Source of the DNA: Paenibacillus sophorae
Lineage (GTDB): Bacteria > Bacillota > Bacilli > Paenibacillales > Paenibacillaceae
DNA length: 64,000 bases
Direction of reading: 5' to 3'
NCBI RefSeq assembly: GCF_018966525.1
Contig: NZ_CP076607.1
Coordinates: forward strand, 496,001-560,000
Positions within the stretch are counted from its first letter, which is position 1, and every line of letters starts with the position of its first letter. The translations under genes and the position numbers were made by a program. Of the stretch, positions 44,075 to 53,411 are shown in pieces. Under the pieces are notes generated by a model. The model searched no databases and had not been told where the DNA came from. It saw nothing but the letters and a program-made list of their open reading frames with translations.

Positions 44075-44854
44075 GTGGATAGTCATGAGCATCGTTTGAA
44101 GGCTTTGGGGAATTATTTAAAATCACGCCGCTCCCATCTAACCCCTAGCGTCACCGGATTGCCAGACGGCCAGCATAAACGCAGAACAGTAGGCTTAAAA
44201 CGTGAAGAAGTTGCCCTATTAGCTGGAGTCAGCACCACATGGTATACATGGCTTGAACAAGGACGTGATATCAACGTTTCCAAACAAGTGCTTGATAGTA
44301 TTGCACGTGCTTTGCAGTTGAACAATGACGAATATGCACACATGCTGCATCTTGCCCAATTATCCGTACCAAGCCCCACTTCGTTTACAACCAACCTGCT
44401 TCCCGCTCCACTGCAAAAAATTTTAGACGATCTCTCCAATCCTGCCATGATCGTGAACAGTCGTTCAGATGTGCTGGCGTGGAATGCAGCTTCTTGCGAG
44501 TATTTTGCTGATTTCTCCAAAGCACCCCTAAATGAACGAAACATGATTTGGCAATTTTTTACCAGCAACTCTCTACGCAATAGAATTACGAACTGGGAAG
44601 CGTGTGCAATATATGCTGTTGCCGTGTTCAGGGCTTTCTGCGATCGAAATGCCGGAGATCCGTGGGTTTCTCAATTTGTTCATGACTTAATGAGGGTAAG
44701 CCCTTATTTTAAAGATCAGTGGAATCATTACGAAATCAGGGGAAAGGCAGGCCTCATCATCGAGTTTGCGGATGGAAGCTCATTCGAAGTCACGTCATTA
44801 CAGCATAATAATGGTACAGACGATATTCAATTCTTTATTTGCACACCGGTTTGA
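44075..44854 (+). CDS. XRE-family regulator with MmyB-like ligand domain
   Basis: 259 residues from a GTG. The N-terminal HTH (GLKREEVALLAGVSTTWYTW, EQGRDINVSKQVLDSIARAL) is followed by the MmyB-type ligand-binding domain (LDDLSNPAMIVNSRSDVLAW, WEACAIYAVAVFRAF, HDLMRVSPYFKDQWNHYE). These regulators usually repress a divergent neighbour; here that is the small membrane protein. Members bind fatty-acid-like or other small hydrophobic ligands. The ribosome site is weak, so translation may be low. Confidence 0.88.
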   Translation: MDSHEHRLKALGNYLKSRRSHLTPSVTGLPDGQHKRRTVGLKREEVALLAGVSTTWYTWLEQGRDINVSKQVLDSIARALQLNNDEYAHMLHLAQLSVPSPTSFTTNLLPAPLQKILDDLSNPAMIVNSRSDVLAWNAASCEYFADFSKAPLNERNMIWQFFTSNSLRNRITNWEACAIYAVAVFRAFCDRNAGDPWVSQFVHDLMRVSPYFKDQWNHYEIRGKAGLIIEFADGSSFEVTSLQHNNGTDDIQFFICTPV

Positions 44855-44957
44855 AGTCATCCCTAAACGAGAAAGTTCGCCGATAGAATCACCCCACCAC
44901 GCTTTAATGTCACAGAAACAGTTGTGCCATCTTCACTAGGCGTTCGTAAACCCAAAA

Positions 44958-44980
44958 AAGCCCTCTATGTCGGAGGGCTT
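44958..44980. terminator. Bidirectional terminator
   Basis: AAGCCCTC and GAGGGCTT, perfect arms with a TATGTCG loop; A run on the left and T-rich sequence on the right allow termination of both the regulator and the convergent yjdM-like gene. Confidence 0.8.
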
Positions 44981-45015
44981 TCTTTTCAAACTCATTCGGT
45001 TCCATGAATACTGCA

Positions 45016-45357
45016 TTATACCTTTTTTACAAATTCAGATTTCAAACTCATAGCTCCAAACCCGTCAATTTTGCAATCAATATCATGATCCCCGTCAACT
45101 AGGCGTATATTTTTCACTTTTGTGCCTACTTTTAAGACGGATGAACTGCCTTTTACTTTAAGGTCTTTGATTACGGTCACCGTGTCACCATCGTTTAAGA
45201 TATTCCCGTTTGCATCTTTGATAATCCTCTGATCTTGAGCAGTCTCGGGTTCTGATTCTAAAGTCCACTCATGAGCACATTCCGGGCAAACATAAAGACT
45301 TCGATCTTCATACGTATATTCGGAATTACATTTTGGGCAATTGGGCAAATTAGACAT
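45016..45357 (-). CDS. YjdM/PhnA-family zinc-ribbon protein
   Basis: 113 residues. N-terminal zinc ribbon with CPKCNSEYTYEDRSLYVCPEC, then the conserved PhnA-type C-terminal domain (DANGNILNDGDTVTVIKDL, VDGDHDIDCKIDGFGAMSLK). The family is annotated as alkylphosphonate utilisation protein PhnA, but it is not the phosphonoacetate hydrolase and has no proven activity. GGAGGAAT ribosome site. Single-gene unit. Confidence 0.92.
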   Translation of the reverse strand: MSNLPNCPKCNSEYTYEDRSLYVCPECAHEWTLESEPETAQDQRIIKDANGNILNDGDTVTVIKDLKVKGSSSVLKVGTKVKNIRLVDGDHDIDCKIDGFGAMSLKSEFVKKV

Positions 45358-45616
45358 TACTATATTCCTCCATTCGTTACATACATACTAACATATCGAC
45401 TGGGAAGATGCGGCTTTTTAGAAGCACCAAAAGAACAATGCGGGAAAGACACAAACTGTTCATACCCAAACTATTGATGGATTAACCAAATCTAGAAAAA
45501 CACCAAGCATAAATGTTGTATTCTTTCAACTCTAATTATATATTAAAGTTAAGATTTAAAATCCAGTTGCCAAAAAAGATTCCTTATGACTAATATTAGC
45601 AAGAAGGTGTAATATA

Positions 45617-47281
45617 TTGGGTTTTGAGGTGTGGGTTGACTTAATATTGTTCTTCGCTCTGTTTGCTCTGTTTGCATACATATTTGCTACTGTTACAATC
45701 ACGAATCTGCACAAACTCTATCTATTATTCCACTTTGCCATGATGCTATGGCCGTTCTGCCAGTTTGCCATCAAAACAACGGAGAATCCCACCTTTCAAT
45801 TATTTTATGTGAAGCTCGCGTTTGTGAGCTCGCCTTTACTGACCACAGGATGGCTTCTTTTTACGATTTTCCTCACTGGCCAATCGAAATTTCTGCGAAG
45901 AAAAGTATCTTTATTCCTTTTTGTTCCTGCATTATTAGCGGTACTCGGTGTGATCGTCAATCCAAACGGTTGGTTTGTCCTCCCTGTGAACGGCGGTTAC
46001 ATTCAAAGAGCCTATGGGCCAATTTTTTGGTTTAATATTACGATCCTGATGATCCATTTTATAGTTTCGTTATATATCATCTATTTAGCTCTTGTATCAA
46101 ATAATACGCCTCGTATCAAAAAACAAGTGATGCACATGCTTAGAGGGATTTTGGTGGTAGCCGTGTTCACCATGATGGACATATTCCTAAATGTTATTCT
46201 ATCCCAATATCTACCGGTCATCCCGGGCATGGCATCTCTTGGTGTATTACTATCTGCTATCATTTTTGTTGTTGCCATTCACCGGGATAAAGTGTTTGAT
46301 ATTGTGAATATCGCTCATCAAGATATTATTGATACGATTGAGCATGGGATTCTGGTGCTGGATGATAATGAAATAGTGGTAGAAATAAATCAGTCGCTGC
46401 TTCCCCATATCAATCTGCGTATAGGTGATCAATTCAATATGGCAGACATCTTTCCGCATGGACCTACTGCCGGCAATATCGAATGGTTTCTTCATACTTA
46501 CCGGGAACGTCCGCTGGAGAGAATAGAAATCGAATTACTACATCCTAGAATCAATCGGCATATCAGTATTCATTCTGCACCCATCATGGTTAGCGGTCTA
46601 ATGGTTGGGCGGATCATCACGTTTCAGGACATAACCGAGCTTCGGCGCCTCATTGATGAAACCATCCTTCAGAATAAAATCCTGCAAGAACGCAACGAAG
46701 CCTTAATCAAAATACAAGATGAGCTGTTCCAAACCAACCGAAAACTTAATCAGATGGCGATTACCGACAGCTTAACAGGCTGCTATAATCGTCATTATTT
46801 GACACAGCAGTTAGAGAATGAAGTGATGAAGAACAGGAAATATCAAATTTCCTTTGCCATCCTTTTATTGGATATCGACTTTTTCAAATTGGTCAATGAC
46901 AATTACGGCCATTTAGCCGGCGATGAAGTGATCTGCAATACGGTGGAAGTAATCAGGCAAACGCTGCGTCGGACTGACATTTTAGCGCGTTATGGCGGAG
47001 AAGAATTCATAATCTATTTGCCCAATACGGATGAATCGCAGGCCAAGCTCTTAGCCGAACGGATCAAATCCACAGTGGAATCGAACAAAGTGATCATCGA
47101 AAATATAGCCCATTCTGTATCGATTACGATAAGTATGGGACTTCTATCCATTAATGATTTTTCGGTTGAAAATATACTGAACCCCAAATCTTATCTAAAT
47201 GATTTGTTTGAGTCTGTGGATAAGGCCTTATATCAGGCAAAAAATGAAGGGCGTAACCGGATTATTAGTGTTGTAAGATAG
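45617..47281 (+). CDS. Diguanylate cyclase with 7TM sensor
   Basis: 554 residues from a TTG with AAGAAGGTG upstream. The first 215 residues form about seven membrane helices in the arrangement of the histidine-kinase N-terminal 7TM domain; a PAS-like segment follows (about 230-350) and a coiled coil leads into the GGDEF domain. The active site is ARYGGEEFIIYLP (GGEEF, a permitted variant), with AILLLDIDFFKLVNDNYGH as the metal/GTP-binding region. It should make cyclic di-GMP in response to a membrane or extracellular cue. No EAL domain. Confidence 0.92.
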   Translation: MGFEVWVDLILFFALFALFAYIFATVTITNLHKLYLLFHFAMMLWPFCQFAIKTTENPTFQLFYVKLAFVSSPLLTTGWLLFTIFLTGQSKFLRRKVSLFLFVPALLAVLGVIVNPNGWFVLPVNGGYIQRAYGPIFWFNITILMIHFIVSLYIIYLALVSNNTPRIKKQVMHMLRGILVVAVFTMMDIFLNVILSQYLPVIPGMASLGVLLSAIIFVVAIHRDKVFDIVNIAHQDIIDTIEHGILVLDDNEIVVEINQSLLPHINLRIGDQFNMADIFPHGPTAGNIEWFLHTYRERPLERIEIELLHPRINRHISIHSAPIMVSGLMVGRIITFQDITELRRLIDETILQNKILQERNEALIKIQDELFQTNRKLNQMAITDSLTGCYNRHYLTQQLENEVMKNRKYQISFAILLLDIDFFKLVNDNYGHLAGDEVICNTVEVIRQTLRRTDILARYGGEEFIIYLPNTDESQAKLLAERIKSTVESNKVIIENIAHSVSITISMGLLSINDFSVENILNPKSYLNDLFESVDKALYQAKNEGRNRIISVVR

Positions 47282-47327
47282 ATAAGGTCATCAGAGGTCG
47301 TTCATCTGAACTTTATGCAAACAGTGT

Positions 47328-48566
47328 TTAAGTAGGGATGGTTATAACAAATGTTGTGCCTTTGCCTTTTTCACTGTCGACTTCAATTATCCCTTTAACT
47401 TTATTGATCGTACTGTAGGCCATGAGCATACCAAGACCCGTTCCTTCTTCTTTGGTAGAATAATAGGGCTTGCCCAGACGTGATATTTCTTCCTTCGTCA
47501 TTCCAATTCCTGTGTCCTGGATACTGATAATGATATTTTGCTTTCTCTCCGATATATCAATGATTAGAGTACCGCCGCCCTTGTCTTTCATTGCTTCAAT
47601 ACCATTTTTATATAGATTAATTAAACATTGCTGGATTTGGTTCCTATCATAACTTTTATTTAACGAGTTATTAAAACTAAATTGGACCTCAACTTGATGG
47701 ATGGTGGCATAAGGTAAAATGAGATTTTTTGTATACTCTGACTCGGCCTTCATGTTGGAATAAACCATATTTTCGGATTGTGGCTTGGCAAATGAAAGAT
47801 AATCACTCACTATTTTTTCAGCTCGATTTAGTTCTTGTAAAGATAATTCTATATAACCTTTTTCAACCGGTGTTATGGTATTTGATTTATTTAAAAGTTG
47901 TAAAAAGCCACTGGTAACCGTAAGAGGATTTCTTATTTCGTGTGAAACGCTGGCCGCCAGCTCACTAACTACATTTAATCTTTCCGATTGTAAAATCCGG
48001 TCACGGTTTTTAATATTGGTAATGATTTTCTCGATTAAGAGCATAATGATACCCATCACCACTACATGAGTCGTTAATGCATGAAAGGTGAGAGTCCAGA
48101 ATTGTCTATCTAATGTCCCCAAAATCATACTTAAAATGATTAGATAAAATCCCATGGTAAGAAAAGAAATAACGGTTGCACATAGTATTCGGCTTTTAGA
48201 ATCCAGTTTCAAAAACTTTTTACTGAATAAGGGTATCAAAATAAATACAGCCGTTGAATAGAGAAACGAAGGAATAGTTCCGCCGCCGCCCACATAGAAC
48301 CGGCAGATATTTAATATTAAATATAACGGGAGAACATTCTTGTACCCTCCAAAAAGAGCCACGATAATAAACGGGATGTATCTTAAATCAAAAATAAATC
48401 CCATTTCCAGCTTAATAGGTTTGGCAATACAAAGAATCATCGTTACTGCCGATAGTAAAATCAGCATTTTCCTATTATAGGAATGCGTTCTATTTTCAAA
48501 AAAAATTAAAACGATTACAACCGGAAAAAGTAAAAACAAGAAATTCAACAGTAAGGTCTCAAACAA
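47328..48566 (-). CDS. Sensor histidine kinase with 5TM-LYT-type sensor
   Basis: 412 residues from a TTG, 8 bp after GAAAGGAAG. The N-terminal ~180 residues have five to six helices with the FIFDLRYIPFIIVALFGG signature of the 5TMR-LYT domain seen in LytS- and KinB-like sensors. Histidine in SHEIRNPLTVTSGFLQLL; HATPase domain with NLYKNGIEAM and GTGLGMLMAYSTI. The HisKA sequence is close to Bacillus sporulation kinases, so input to the phosphorelay is possible. No response regulator is adjacent, consistent with an orphan kinase. Confidence 0.88.
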   Translation of the reverse strand: MFETLLLNFLFLLFPVVIVLIFFENRTHSYNRKMLILLSAVTMILCIAKPIKLEMGFIFDLRYIPFIIVALFGGYKNVLPLYLILNICRFYVGGGGTIPSFLYSTAVFILIPLFSKKFLKLDSKSRILCATVISFLTMGFYLIILSMILGTLDRQFWTLTFHALTTHVVVMGIIMLLIEKIITNIKNRDRILQSERLNVVSELAASVSHEIRNPLTVTSGFLQLLNKSNTITPVEKGYIELSLQELNRAEKIVSDYLSFAKPQSENMVYSNMKAESEYTKNLILPYATIHQVEVQFSFNNSLNKSYDRNQIQQCLINLYKNGIEAMKDKGGGTLIIDISERKQNIIISIQDTGIGMTKEEISRLGKPYYSTKEEGTGLGMLMAYSTINKVKGIIEVDSEKGKGTTFVITIPT

Positions 48567-48661
48567 GACAAAACTTCCTTTCGGCCTCTGGGCATAATTG
48601 AACCGCCAGCGGGTTCCGTATATGATAATCTTATCATGTTTTCTTGGGAGGCTTCGTTAAC

Positions 48662-49177
48662 GTGGCAGTATTCATCAATGAACAAATTAAAGCATCCGAG
48701 GTGGTGCTGACTGGACTCAGAGGGGAGAATTTAGGCATCGTCTCCAGAGAGGAGGCGCTGGCTATGGCCCGGTCTGAAAAAGCGGACTTGGTCTGCACAT
48801 CACTGATGAGCAGTCCACCACCCTGCAGTCTGGTTGCGAAGGGAACAGGAAAAACGGCCGCCAAGAAGAACGCGGCAGCGCATAAAGCAGGCACAGGACG
48901 GGGAACAGTGGGCAGCGGCAAGGAGAAGGTCAAGGAGCTTCGCTTCACCGCTCATATTGAGGAGCATGATTACGACACGAAGCTCCGTCAGGCGGATAAG
49001 CATCTACGCTCCGGCAAACCGGTACAGTTGGTCGTGAAATCATCCGGCGCCAAAGAAGGGCTCGCCGCCAAGGCTGTGATTGAGCGGCTGGTGGCCGATC
49101 TGAAGGAGGCCGGAGTCAAGGACACGGGCATACAGACGGGCGGCAAAGGCTCGCAGGTGAAGTTAAATCCGCGCTGA
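48662..49177 (+). CDS. Translation initiation factor IF-3-like paralogue
   Basis: 171 residues from the GTG at 48662 (GGGAGG site). The N-domain begins FINEQIKASEVVLTGLRGEN, as in IF-3; the C-domain has VKELRFTAHIEEHDYDTKLR and a C-terminal ADLKEAG segment. Unlike genuine IF-3, the linker is replaced by an Ala/Gly/Lys-rich stretch (AKKNAAAHKAGTGRGTVG), and the conserved FRGRE motif is changed. Genuine infC lies with rpmI-rplT and starts at ATT/ATC; this copy stands alone. It could modulate initiation under special conditions such as sporulation. Confidence 0.8.
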   Translation: MAVFINEQIKASEVVLTGLRGENLGIVSREEALAMARSEKADLVCTSLMSSPPPCSLVAKGTGKTAAKKNAAAHKAGTGRGTVGSGKEKVKELRFTAHIEEHDYDTKLRQADKHLRSGKPVQLVVKSSGAKEGLAAKAVIERLVADLKEAGVKDTGIQTGGKGSQVKLNPR

Positions 49178-49202
49178 ATGGAAGATATGGTTTAGAACTC
49201 TT

Positions 49203-49487
49203 TTATCGTTGCTCCCTGCCCGCTAATTTCTCTTGGGCGAGACGGATCATTTCCCGAACCATGGAGCCGCCAATTTTGCCGCCGACATGGCCCACCGCTT
49301 CTGTAGTCAGGCCCCCATTTTCACCTGGCTGCAGAGGTACACCAAGCTCCTTAGCCACTTCGTATATGACGTCATCCGGCCGATTCGGATCTACGGCATA
49401 CCCTTCGCGCTTCATTACATTGGCTTTGAAAGTCTGCATGTCCTGTTCCACCCCTGGCACCGCATATTTCCTCTTTCTTCTTGCCAT
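49203..49487 (-). CDS. Alpha/beta-type small acid-soluble spore protein
   Basis: 94 residues from the ATG at 49487 with an AAGGGAG site. The two SASP signature regions are visible: KYEVAKELG-like VIYEVAKELGVPLQPGENG and VGGKIGGSMVREMIRLAQEK. These proteins coat spore DNA and protect it from UV; the GPR protease site expected between the two helices is not obvious. It has a longer basic N-terminus (MARRKRKY) than the standard SspA/B. Confidence 0.88.
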   Translation of the reverse strand: MARRKRKYAVPGVEQDMQTFKANVMKREGYAVDPNRPDDVIYEVAKELGVPLQPGENGGLTTEAVGHVGGKIGGSMVREMIRLAQEKLAGREQR

Positions 49488-49595
49488 CCTGATACACTCC
49501 CTTGATGTCTTTTCCCTAACATGCCCTGAGACACAAATCTTCATCCCGTTTCCGCCGCAACCAAATTTCGCGCTGCTTATGTATGATACGGTAGA

Positions 49596-49630
49596 TACGG
49601 TTCACCGCGCTGGCTGAATCCGCAAGTTTT
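49596..49630 (+). repeat. Interspersed repeat, copy 3
   Basis: TACGGTTCACCGCGCTG followed by a diverged middle and CGCAAGTTTT. It lies between the spore protein start and the 3' end of the GNAT fragment. Confidence 0.65.
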
Positions 49631-50035
49631 ACTTTTTTATCCAAAAAGTATTGAGATAGGCGGTCTTAAACCCTACCCGTTCCATATTTTCGTGGCTGAC
49701 CGAACCGAACATCACATCCGTATAAACCATCTTAACGCCAAGTTTAACGGCATCAGCAAGCCGAAGCTTAAGCAGAGCCAATTGGCATCCTCTGCCCCGA
49801 TACGTTTGGAAGGTATAGTCATTTGCAATGTATCCCTCTTCCCCACTCAGAAAAAGCGAACCCATAGCCGCAGGGTTTCCATCAATCCTTAGCATATAAT
49901 TTATAAAGTCGGATCTGTAAAAATATTCCTTGTACCGCGCAATCATTTCCTCATTGATCTCCATATCACCCGCTGACTGCCCAATCCATCGTATAAATTC
50001 TTCCGCACTATTCTCCGTTACCCGGTGAACTCTCC
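49629..50035 (-). pseudogene. GNAT acetyltransferase, 5'-truncated by transposon
   Basis: The downstream part of a GNAT domain is intact: PAAMGSLFLSGEEGYIANDY, the acetyl-CoA loop FQTYRGRGCQLALLKLRL and VSHENMERVGFKTAYLNTFW. In-frame coding continues upstream of the ATG at 49964 (VTENSAEEFIRWIGQSAGD) up to about 50035, where the TnpB element begins. The N-terminal part is not found beyond the element. The surviving ORF from 49964 has no good ribosome site. Confidence 0.75.
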
Positions 50036-50037
50036 CC

Positions 50038-51416
50038 CACTTAGCTTACGCATGAAGTGGGGGCTTCTGTTGGCATCGATACAGGGTTGCACACGCTTGC
50101 GAGCTTCATGATTGAAGGCTCAACGCCTGTTGCACCCGAATGAGGGAAGCCAACGTCCAATACGTTCGTTTTGCCAGTGAAGGGTCTTTGGCCTCCAAGG
50201 ACAACCACATCTTTTCAGATGTGGCTTCGTGTTGCGTTGTACAAATCCACTGCCATCAAAAGCAAGCGCGCTTGTATTCGCAGGGTTGACCATGGAAACC
50301 CGCATTCCTATGAAATGAGCCATTTCGGTCACTTTTGTTTGGATACGCCGTTTGGCCCAAAACTGGAGTTTGGCACGAAGTCGCTTGGCTCCCCACGTTC
50401 CTTTAGGCAAACGCATCTTGCCTAAAAACTCCATGACAATAACATCTGCGCTGTGCTTTTGGGCAAAGGCGATGATTCGATGCGCGGTATCGTGAACGAT
50501 ATGCGTCTGTAAGCCGTTCATCCGCCGCCAGAAATTCGGTTTTGCCCCTATACCGGATTGACGCTGGGCTTGTTTCAGTTTGCCTGTCATTTGGCGCATC
50601 CGGTCTTTTTCTTTGGCTTGGTTGATAAATGTCCTCGCCAAGACAGTGCCGTTAGCGTCCATCACGGAACAGACTGCGGAATTCGTTAAGCCTAAATCAA
50701 CGGCACACACCCGTTGCTTGGAAAGTTCCGCCTGAGTCAACTTCACATCCCCTTCATAGGCGATATGAAGGGCATAGCGTTTTCCTTTTCGGACTAATGT
50801 GGGGCTGCATTCTTTCATGCTCCACACGTTACGTTTGAATAGGTTGCTGTCGTATCGGAGGTTCGAACGAACATGTTGCCTTTGTACAAGCAAGGGAACG
50901 CCTGATGCTGAGCTTGGAGTGTCGGCGGTTTCTTCGAAAAGCGTTTCCCTTCTTGCCCAGCGTGTTGCCGCTCGGCTTGCCAAAGCTCAAAACGGGAATG
51001 ATGACTTTTCACAATGCCAAACGCTTCCGCAACAGCACTTCTGCGGAAATAAGAAGGAAACTTATAGAAGCGTTGATCGAATTCAGCGTAGAACGGATTC
51101 GGATTATGTTTGGTACGGTGAGTCAGCCGTTCTACCGCCGTCACCACTGCTTGGGTGGATAACGATTCCAAGGCCATAAACTGCTCTTGAATGACCGTAA
51201 TCAAGAACGTCAGCGCCTCTTGATACACATGAAGAGTCGCATCTAGCATGCGGTGGTGAGACGTAATCGTATGCTTGAGTGTTTTGACCACCTTCATGAG
51301 ATACGCCTCCATCGCAAGTTTGATGGATCTAGTATAACACAAGAACGTATGTTTGGTGAAGCGGGCGTGTCTAACCCCCACCTTCACTGTTGGGTTAGAG
51401 GTGGGGGACTGCGACA
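50038..51416 (-). mobile_element. IS200/IS605-type element carrying only tnpB (IS1341-like)
   Basis: The ends carry the imperfect subterminal hairpins typical of this group: CCCCCACTTCATGCGTAAGC with AAGTGGGGG at 50037-50066, and CCCCCACCTCTAACCCAACA with AGGTGGGGG at the other end (about 51362-51406). No tnpA is present. The element interrupts a GNAT gene. The right-end hairpin would be part of the guide RNA scaffold of a working TnpB. Confidence 0.75.
50120..51297 (-). pseudogene. tnpB: TnpB (RNA-guided nuclease family), inactivated
   Basis: From the ATG at 51297 (GGAGG site) the N-terminal domain reads MKVVKTLKHTITSHHRMLDA and continues to about 50860, where a one-base shift moves the frame (YDSNLFKRNVWSMKECSPTL). 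RuvC-I aspartate is in VCAVDLGLTNSAVCS and RuvC-II glutamate in VIVMEFLGKMR. After the NPANTSALAFDGSGFVQRN segment the usual zinc-ribbon/RuvC-III end with its last aspartate is missing and replaced by unrelated sequence. The frameshift and the lost RuvC-III make it non-functional. Confidence 0.85.
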
Positions 51417-51432
51417 CTAAATCTGTTCTATA

Positions 51433-52206
51433 TTAGCTGTACCTGGAGATTAGCTGATGCAATTGGCGGGAGACCTCATGTACGCCGCGGCGAAGCTCAT
51501 TACCGGTAAAGGTCACGCGGATAAAGCTCTCGTCCGTACCCATGGCTTCTGACAAGAAACCGCCAAGTCCGCGAGCTCTGCGGTCAATCTGGATGTAGAG
51601 CTCTAAATTGTTGACCCGCGGGAAGAACATTACTTCAAGCTCCTCCAGCGCGCCGCGAAACTCACGCGTCGGCACATACTCGAACTCCTGTACGAAAGGC
51701 AAGCCGGCGCCAAGACGGGGAGCATACTCATTGGTCACCTCACGCAGCCTGAAGCCCAGCTCCTCCAGCGCGCCGAATACCACCTGCATGTTATCGCTCG
51801 GCAGCACCTCGAGATAATCATGGTCGCTTGGGTCCAGCGCCATCTTGATATCCAGCCCTGTCATCAGCCATACCGGCGTATTGCGGTACGATACAGGCGT
51901 ACGCTCAGGAACGGTAATTTCAAACGGAATTTCCCGATCCGCCCCTGCCTGAAGCAAAAATCCGTCCGTAATAAGGATGCGCGCGATTTCTACTTCATGA
52001 GTTACCTTTCTATCATTTTCTTCTTTCTCATACTGAGTCTTTACATAAATGTAAATCTTGTCAATTTGCTGCTCCACCTGGCCCCCGTGAATGGATACCA
52101 CTCCGCGCAGCGTACCGCCAGCCACTACCTGAGCCTCCTCGAGCCGAGTGTCCACTTTAGCCGACCCTATGCCGACGCTTGCCAATACCTTTTTGAACAT
52201 AGACAT
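51433..52206 (-). CDS. spo0M: Spo0M-like sporulation control protein
   Basis: 257 residues from the ATG at 52206, 9 bp after GGAGGTGG. Family features: MSMFKKVLASVGIGSAKVDT, arrestin-like beta sandwich with GGTLRGVVSIHGGQVEQQID, and IPFEITVPERTPVSYRNTPV. Spo0M is cytosolic, with an arrestin fold, and influences sporulation and cell division in Bacillus subtilis. It is a single-gene unit beside the TnpB element, whose end lies only about 15 bp from its stop codon. Confidence 0.92.
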   Translation of the reverse strand: MSMFKKVLASVGIGSAKVDTRLEEAQVVAGGTLRGVVSIHGGQVEQQIDKIYIYVKTQYEKEENDRKVTHEVEIARILITDGFLLQAGADREIPFEITVPERTPVSYRNTPVWLMTGLDIKMALDPSDHDYLEVLPSDNMQVVFGALEELGFRLREVTNEYAPRLGAGLPFVQEFEYVPTREFRGALEELEVMFFPRVNNLELYIQIDRRARGLGGFLSEAMGTDESFIRVTFTGNELRRGVHEVSRQLHQLISRYS

Positions 52207-52357
52207 GTACCGGTTCCACCTCCGCAATAATGCATTCTTATAATACGTTCATGCTATGCAGTACGCTGTATCCGGCTGATCCGTTTCAGCCAAGAACGAA
52301 CTTTAGTCTAGGCACATGCATAGTATGAAAAGAAGTTATTATGAAGGAGTGAACCAA

Positions 52358-52642
52358 ATGGCTTTTTTGCCACTGCCCGGAACACCCGCTCAAACACTGC
52401 CTCCTCCCCCTGCCTTCATTCCCCCGAAACCTGCGGCATTTGGATCTTATATCATTGACTGCTTGCATAATTATACTTATGTCTGGCTTTGGAATGGAGA
52501 TAGTTTCTGGTATTACCCCACTCGGGTGGAGTACGGAGAAGTTTCAGGTTATCGCTGGAGCGGAGCGTATTGGTTTTATTTCGGAATTGATCCAAGATTT
52601 ATAAATGCGGTTTCTTGTCCTCCGATTCCTACGCTGTATTAA
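52358..52642 (+). CDS. Small Pro/Tyr/Trp-rich protein, possibly spore coat
   Basis: 94 residues from the ATG at 52358, which follows AAGGAG by 8 bp; an upstream ATG has no site. A proline-rich N-terminus (MAFLPLPGTPAQTLPPPPAF) precedes a compact aromatic domain with WLWNGDSFWYYPTRVEYGEV and WFYFGIDPRFINAVSCPP. There is no signal peptide. Homologous small proteins occur in spore-forming Bacillota, but I cannot name a function; a surface or coat role is inferred from composition only. Confidence 0.65.
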   Translation: MAFLPLPGTPAQTLPPPPAFIPPKPAAFGSYIIDCLHNYTYVWLWNGDSFWYYPTRVEYGEVSGYRWSGAYWFYFGIDPRFINAVSCPPIPTLY

Positions 52643-52672
52643 CATTTAAGAAGCAAATGGGGCTATTTGTGA

Positions 52673-52708
52673 TACGGTTCCCCGCGCTGTCTGTAACGGC
52701 AAGTTTTT
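52673..52708 (+). repeat. Interspersed repeat, copy 4
   Basis: Contains the full core CCGCGCTGTCTGTAACGG then CAAGTTTTT. Followed by a terminator-like hairpin (GGGCCATCCTT/AAGGTGGCTC, 52709-52732) between two convergent genes. Confidence 0.7.
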
Positions 52709-52750
52709 GGGCCATCCTTTGAAGGTGGCTCTTTCATTTGAAAGATTGAA

Positions 52751-53350
52751 CTAGCGTTTCCCGTTTGTCAATAATCGTATTAAGAAGTCCACATCCGGCA
52801 ACCCGTACTCTTCCTTCTCAACTTCCTCCAAAATAAGACAATTGATGATGTAAAAGTACCAGGCCAACAGCTTCCGTGGATCTCCCGAGGAGAATTCTCC
52901 AGCATGCTGCCCTTGAACAAAGATTGGAATCAGCCTGTCGAGTACAACATCCACTGAATGTTGTTCTAGAATCCGTGCCGCCTCCTCTGGAATTTCACCC
53001 GTCTTGCGTGCCCTTAGAATGAGCATAAATGCATATTTACTGCTCTCGTCCAGCATGCCTTGGGTTAAAGTCTTGATTTGTTCAAAGGGAGAGCCGGACA
53101 AATATTGAAGATTCTCGGTTTCCTTCTTCGCTTCTTCCATTAACTCCTGAACGAGCGTGGTGAATAGCTCTTCTTTGGATTTAAAATATCGGAAAATAAG
53201 ACCTTCGCTGATACCCGCTTCCGCAGCGATCATACTCGTTTTCGTTCCCGAGTATCCGCGCCGGGCAAATAGTTTAAGCGCCGCTTGCTTAATCTGTTCT
53301 CTGCGCTCGTCGCGGATCAGATTCAGCTGGTGTTTATTTAATGGGGACAA
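52751..53350 (-). CDS. TetR family regulator
   Basis: 199 residues from a TTG. HTH: AALKLFARRGYSGTKTSMIA then AEAGISEGLIFRYFKSKEEL. The rest is a helical ligand domain. It follows the alpha/beta hydrolase gene by 61 bp on the same strand, and a 21-bp palindrome lies at that gene's promoter, so autorepression of a two-gene operon is likely. Confidence 0.88.
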   Translation of the reverse strand: MSPLNKHQLNLIRDERREQIKQAALKLFARRGYSGTKTSMIAAEAGISEGLIFRYFKSKEELFTTLVQELMEEAKKETENLQYLSGSPFEQIKTLTQGMLDESSKYAFMLILRARKTGEIPEEAARILEQHSVDVVLDRLIPIFVQGQHAGEFSSGDPRKLLAWYFYIINCLILEEVEKEEYGLPDVDFLIRLLTNGKR

Positions 53351-53411
53351 TGAGCCTCAATCTCCAATCTTATTAAGGAATTATCCTCATAGTACCACGA
53401 AATCTCTAAAT

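Noticed and set aside
45420..45500. Short coding-like segment upstream of the diguanylate cyclase
   Set aside because: An in-frame stop and no start or ribosome site; no family recognised.
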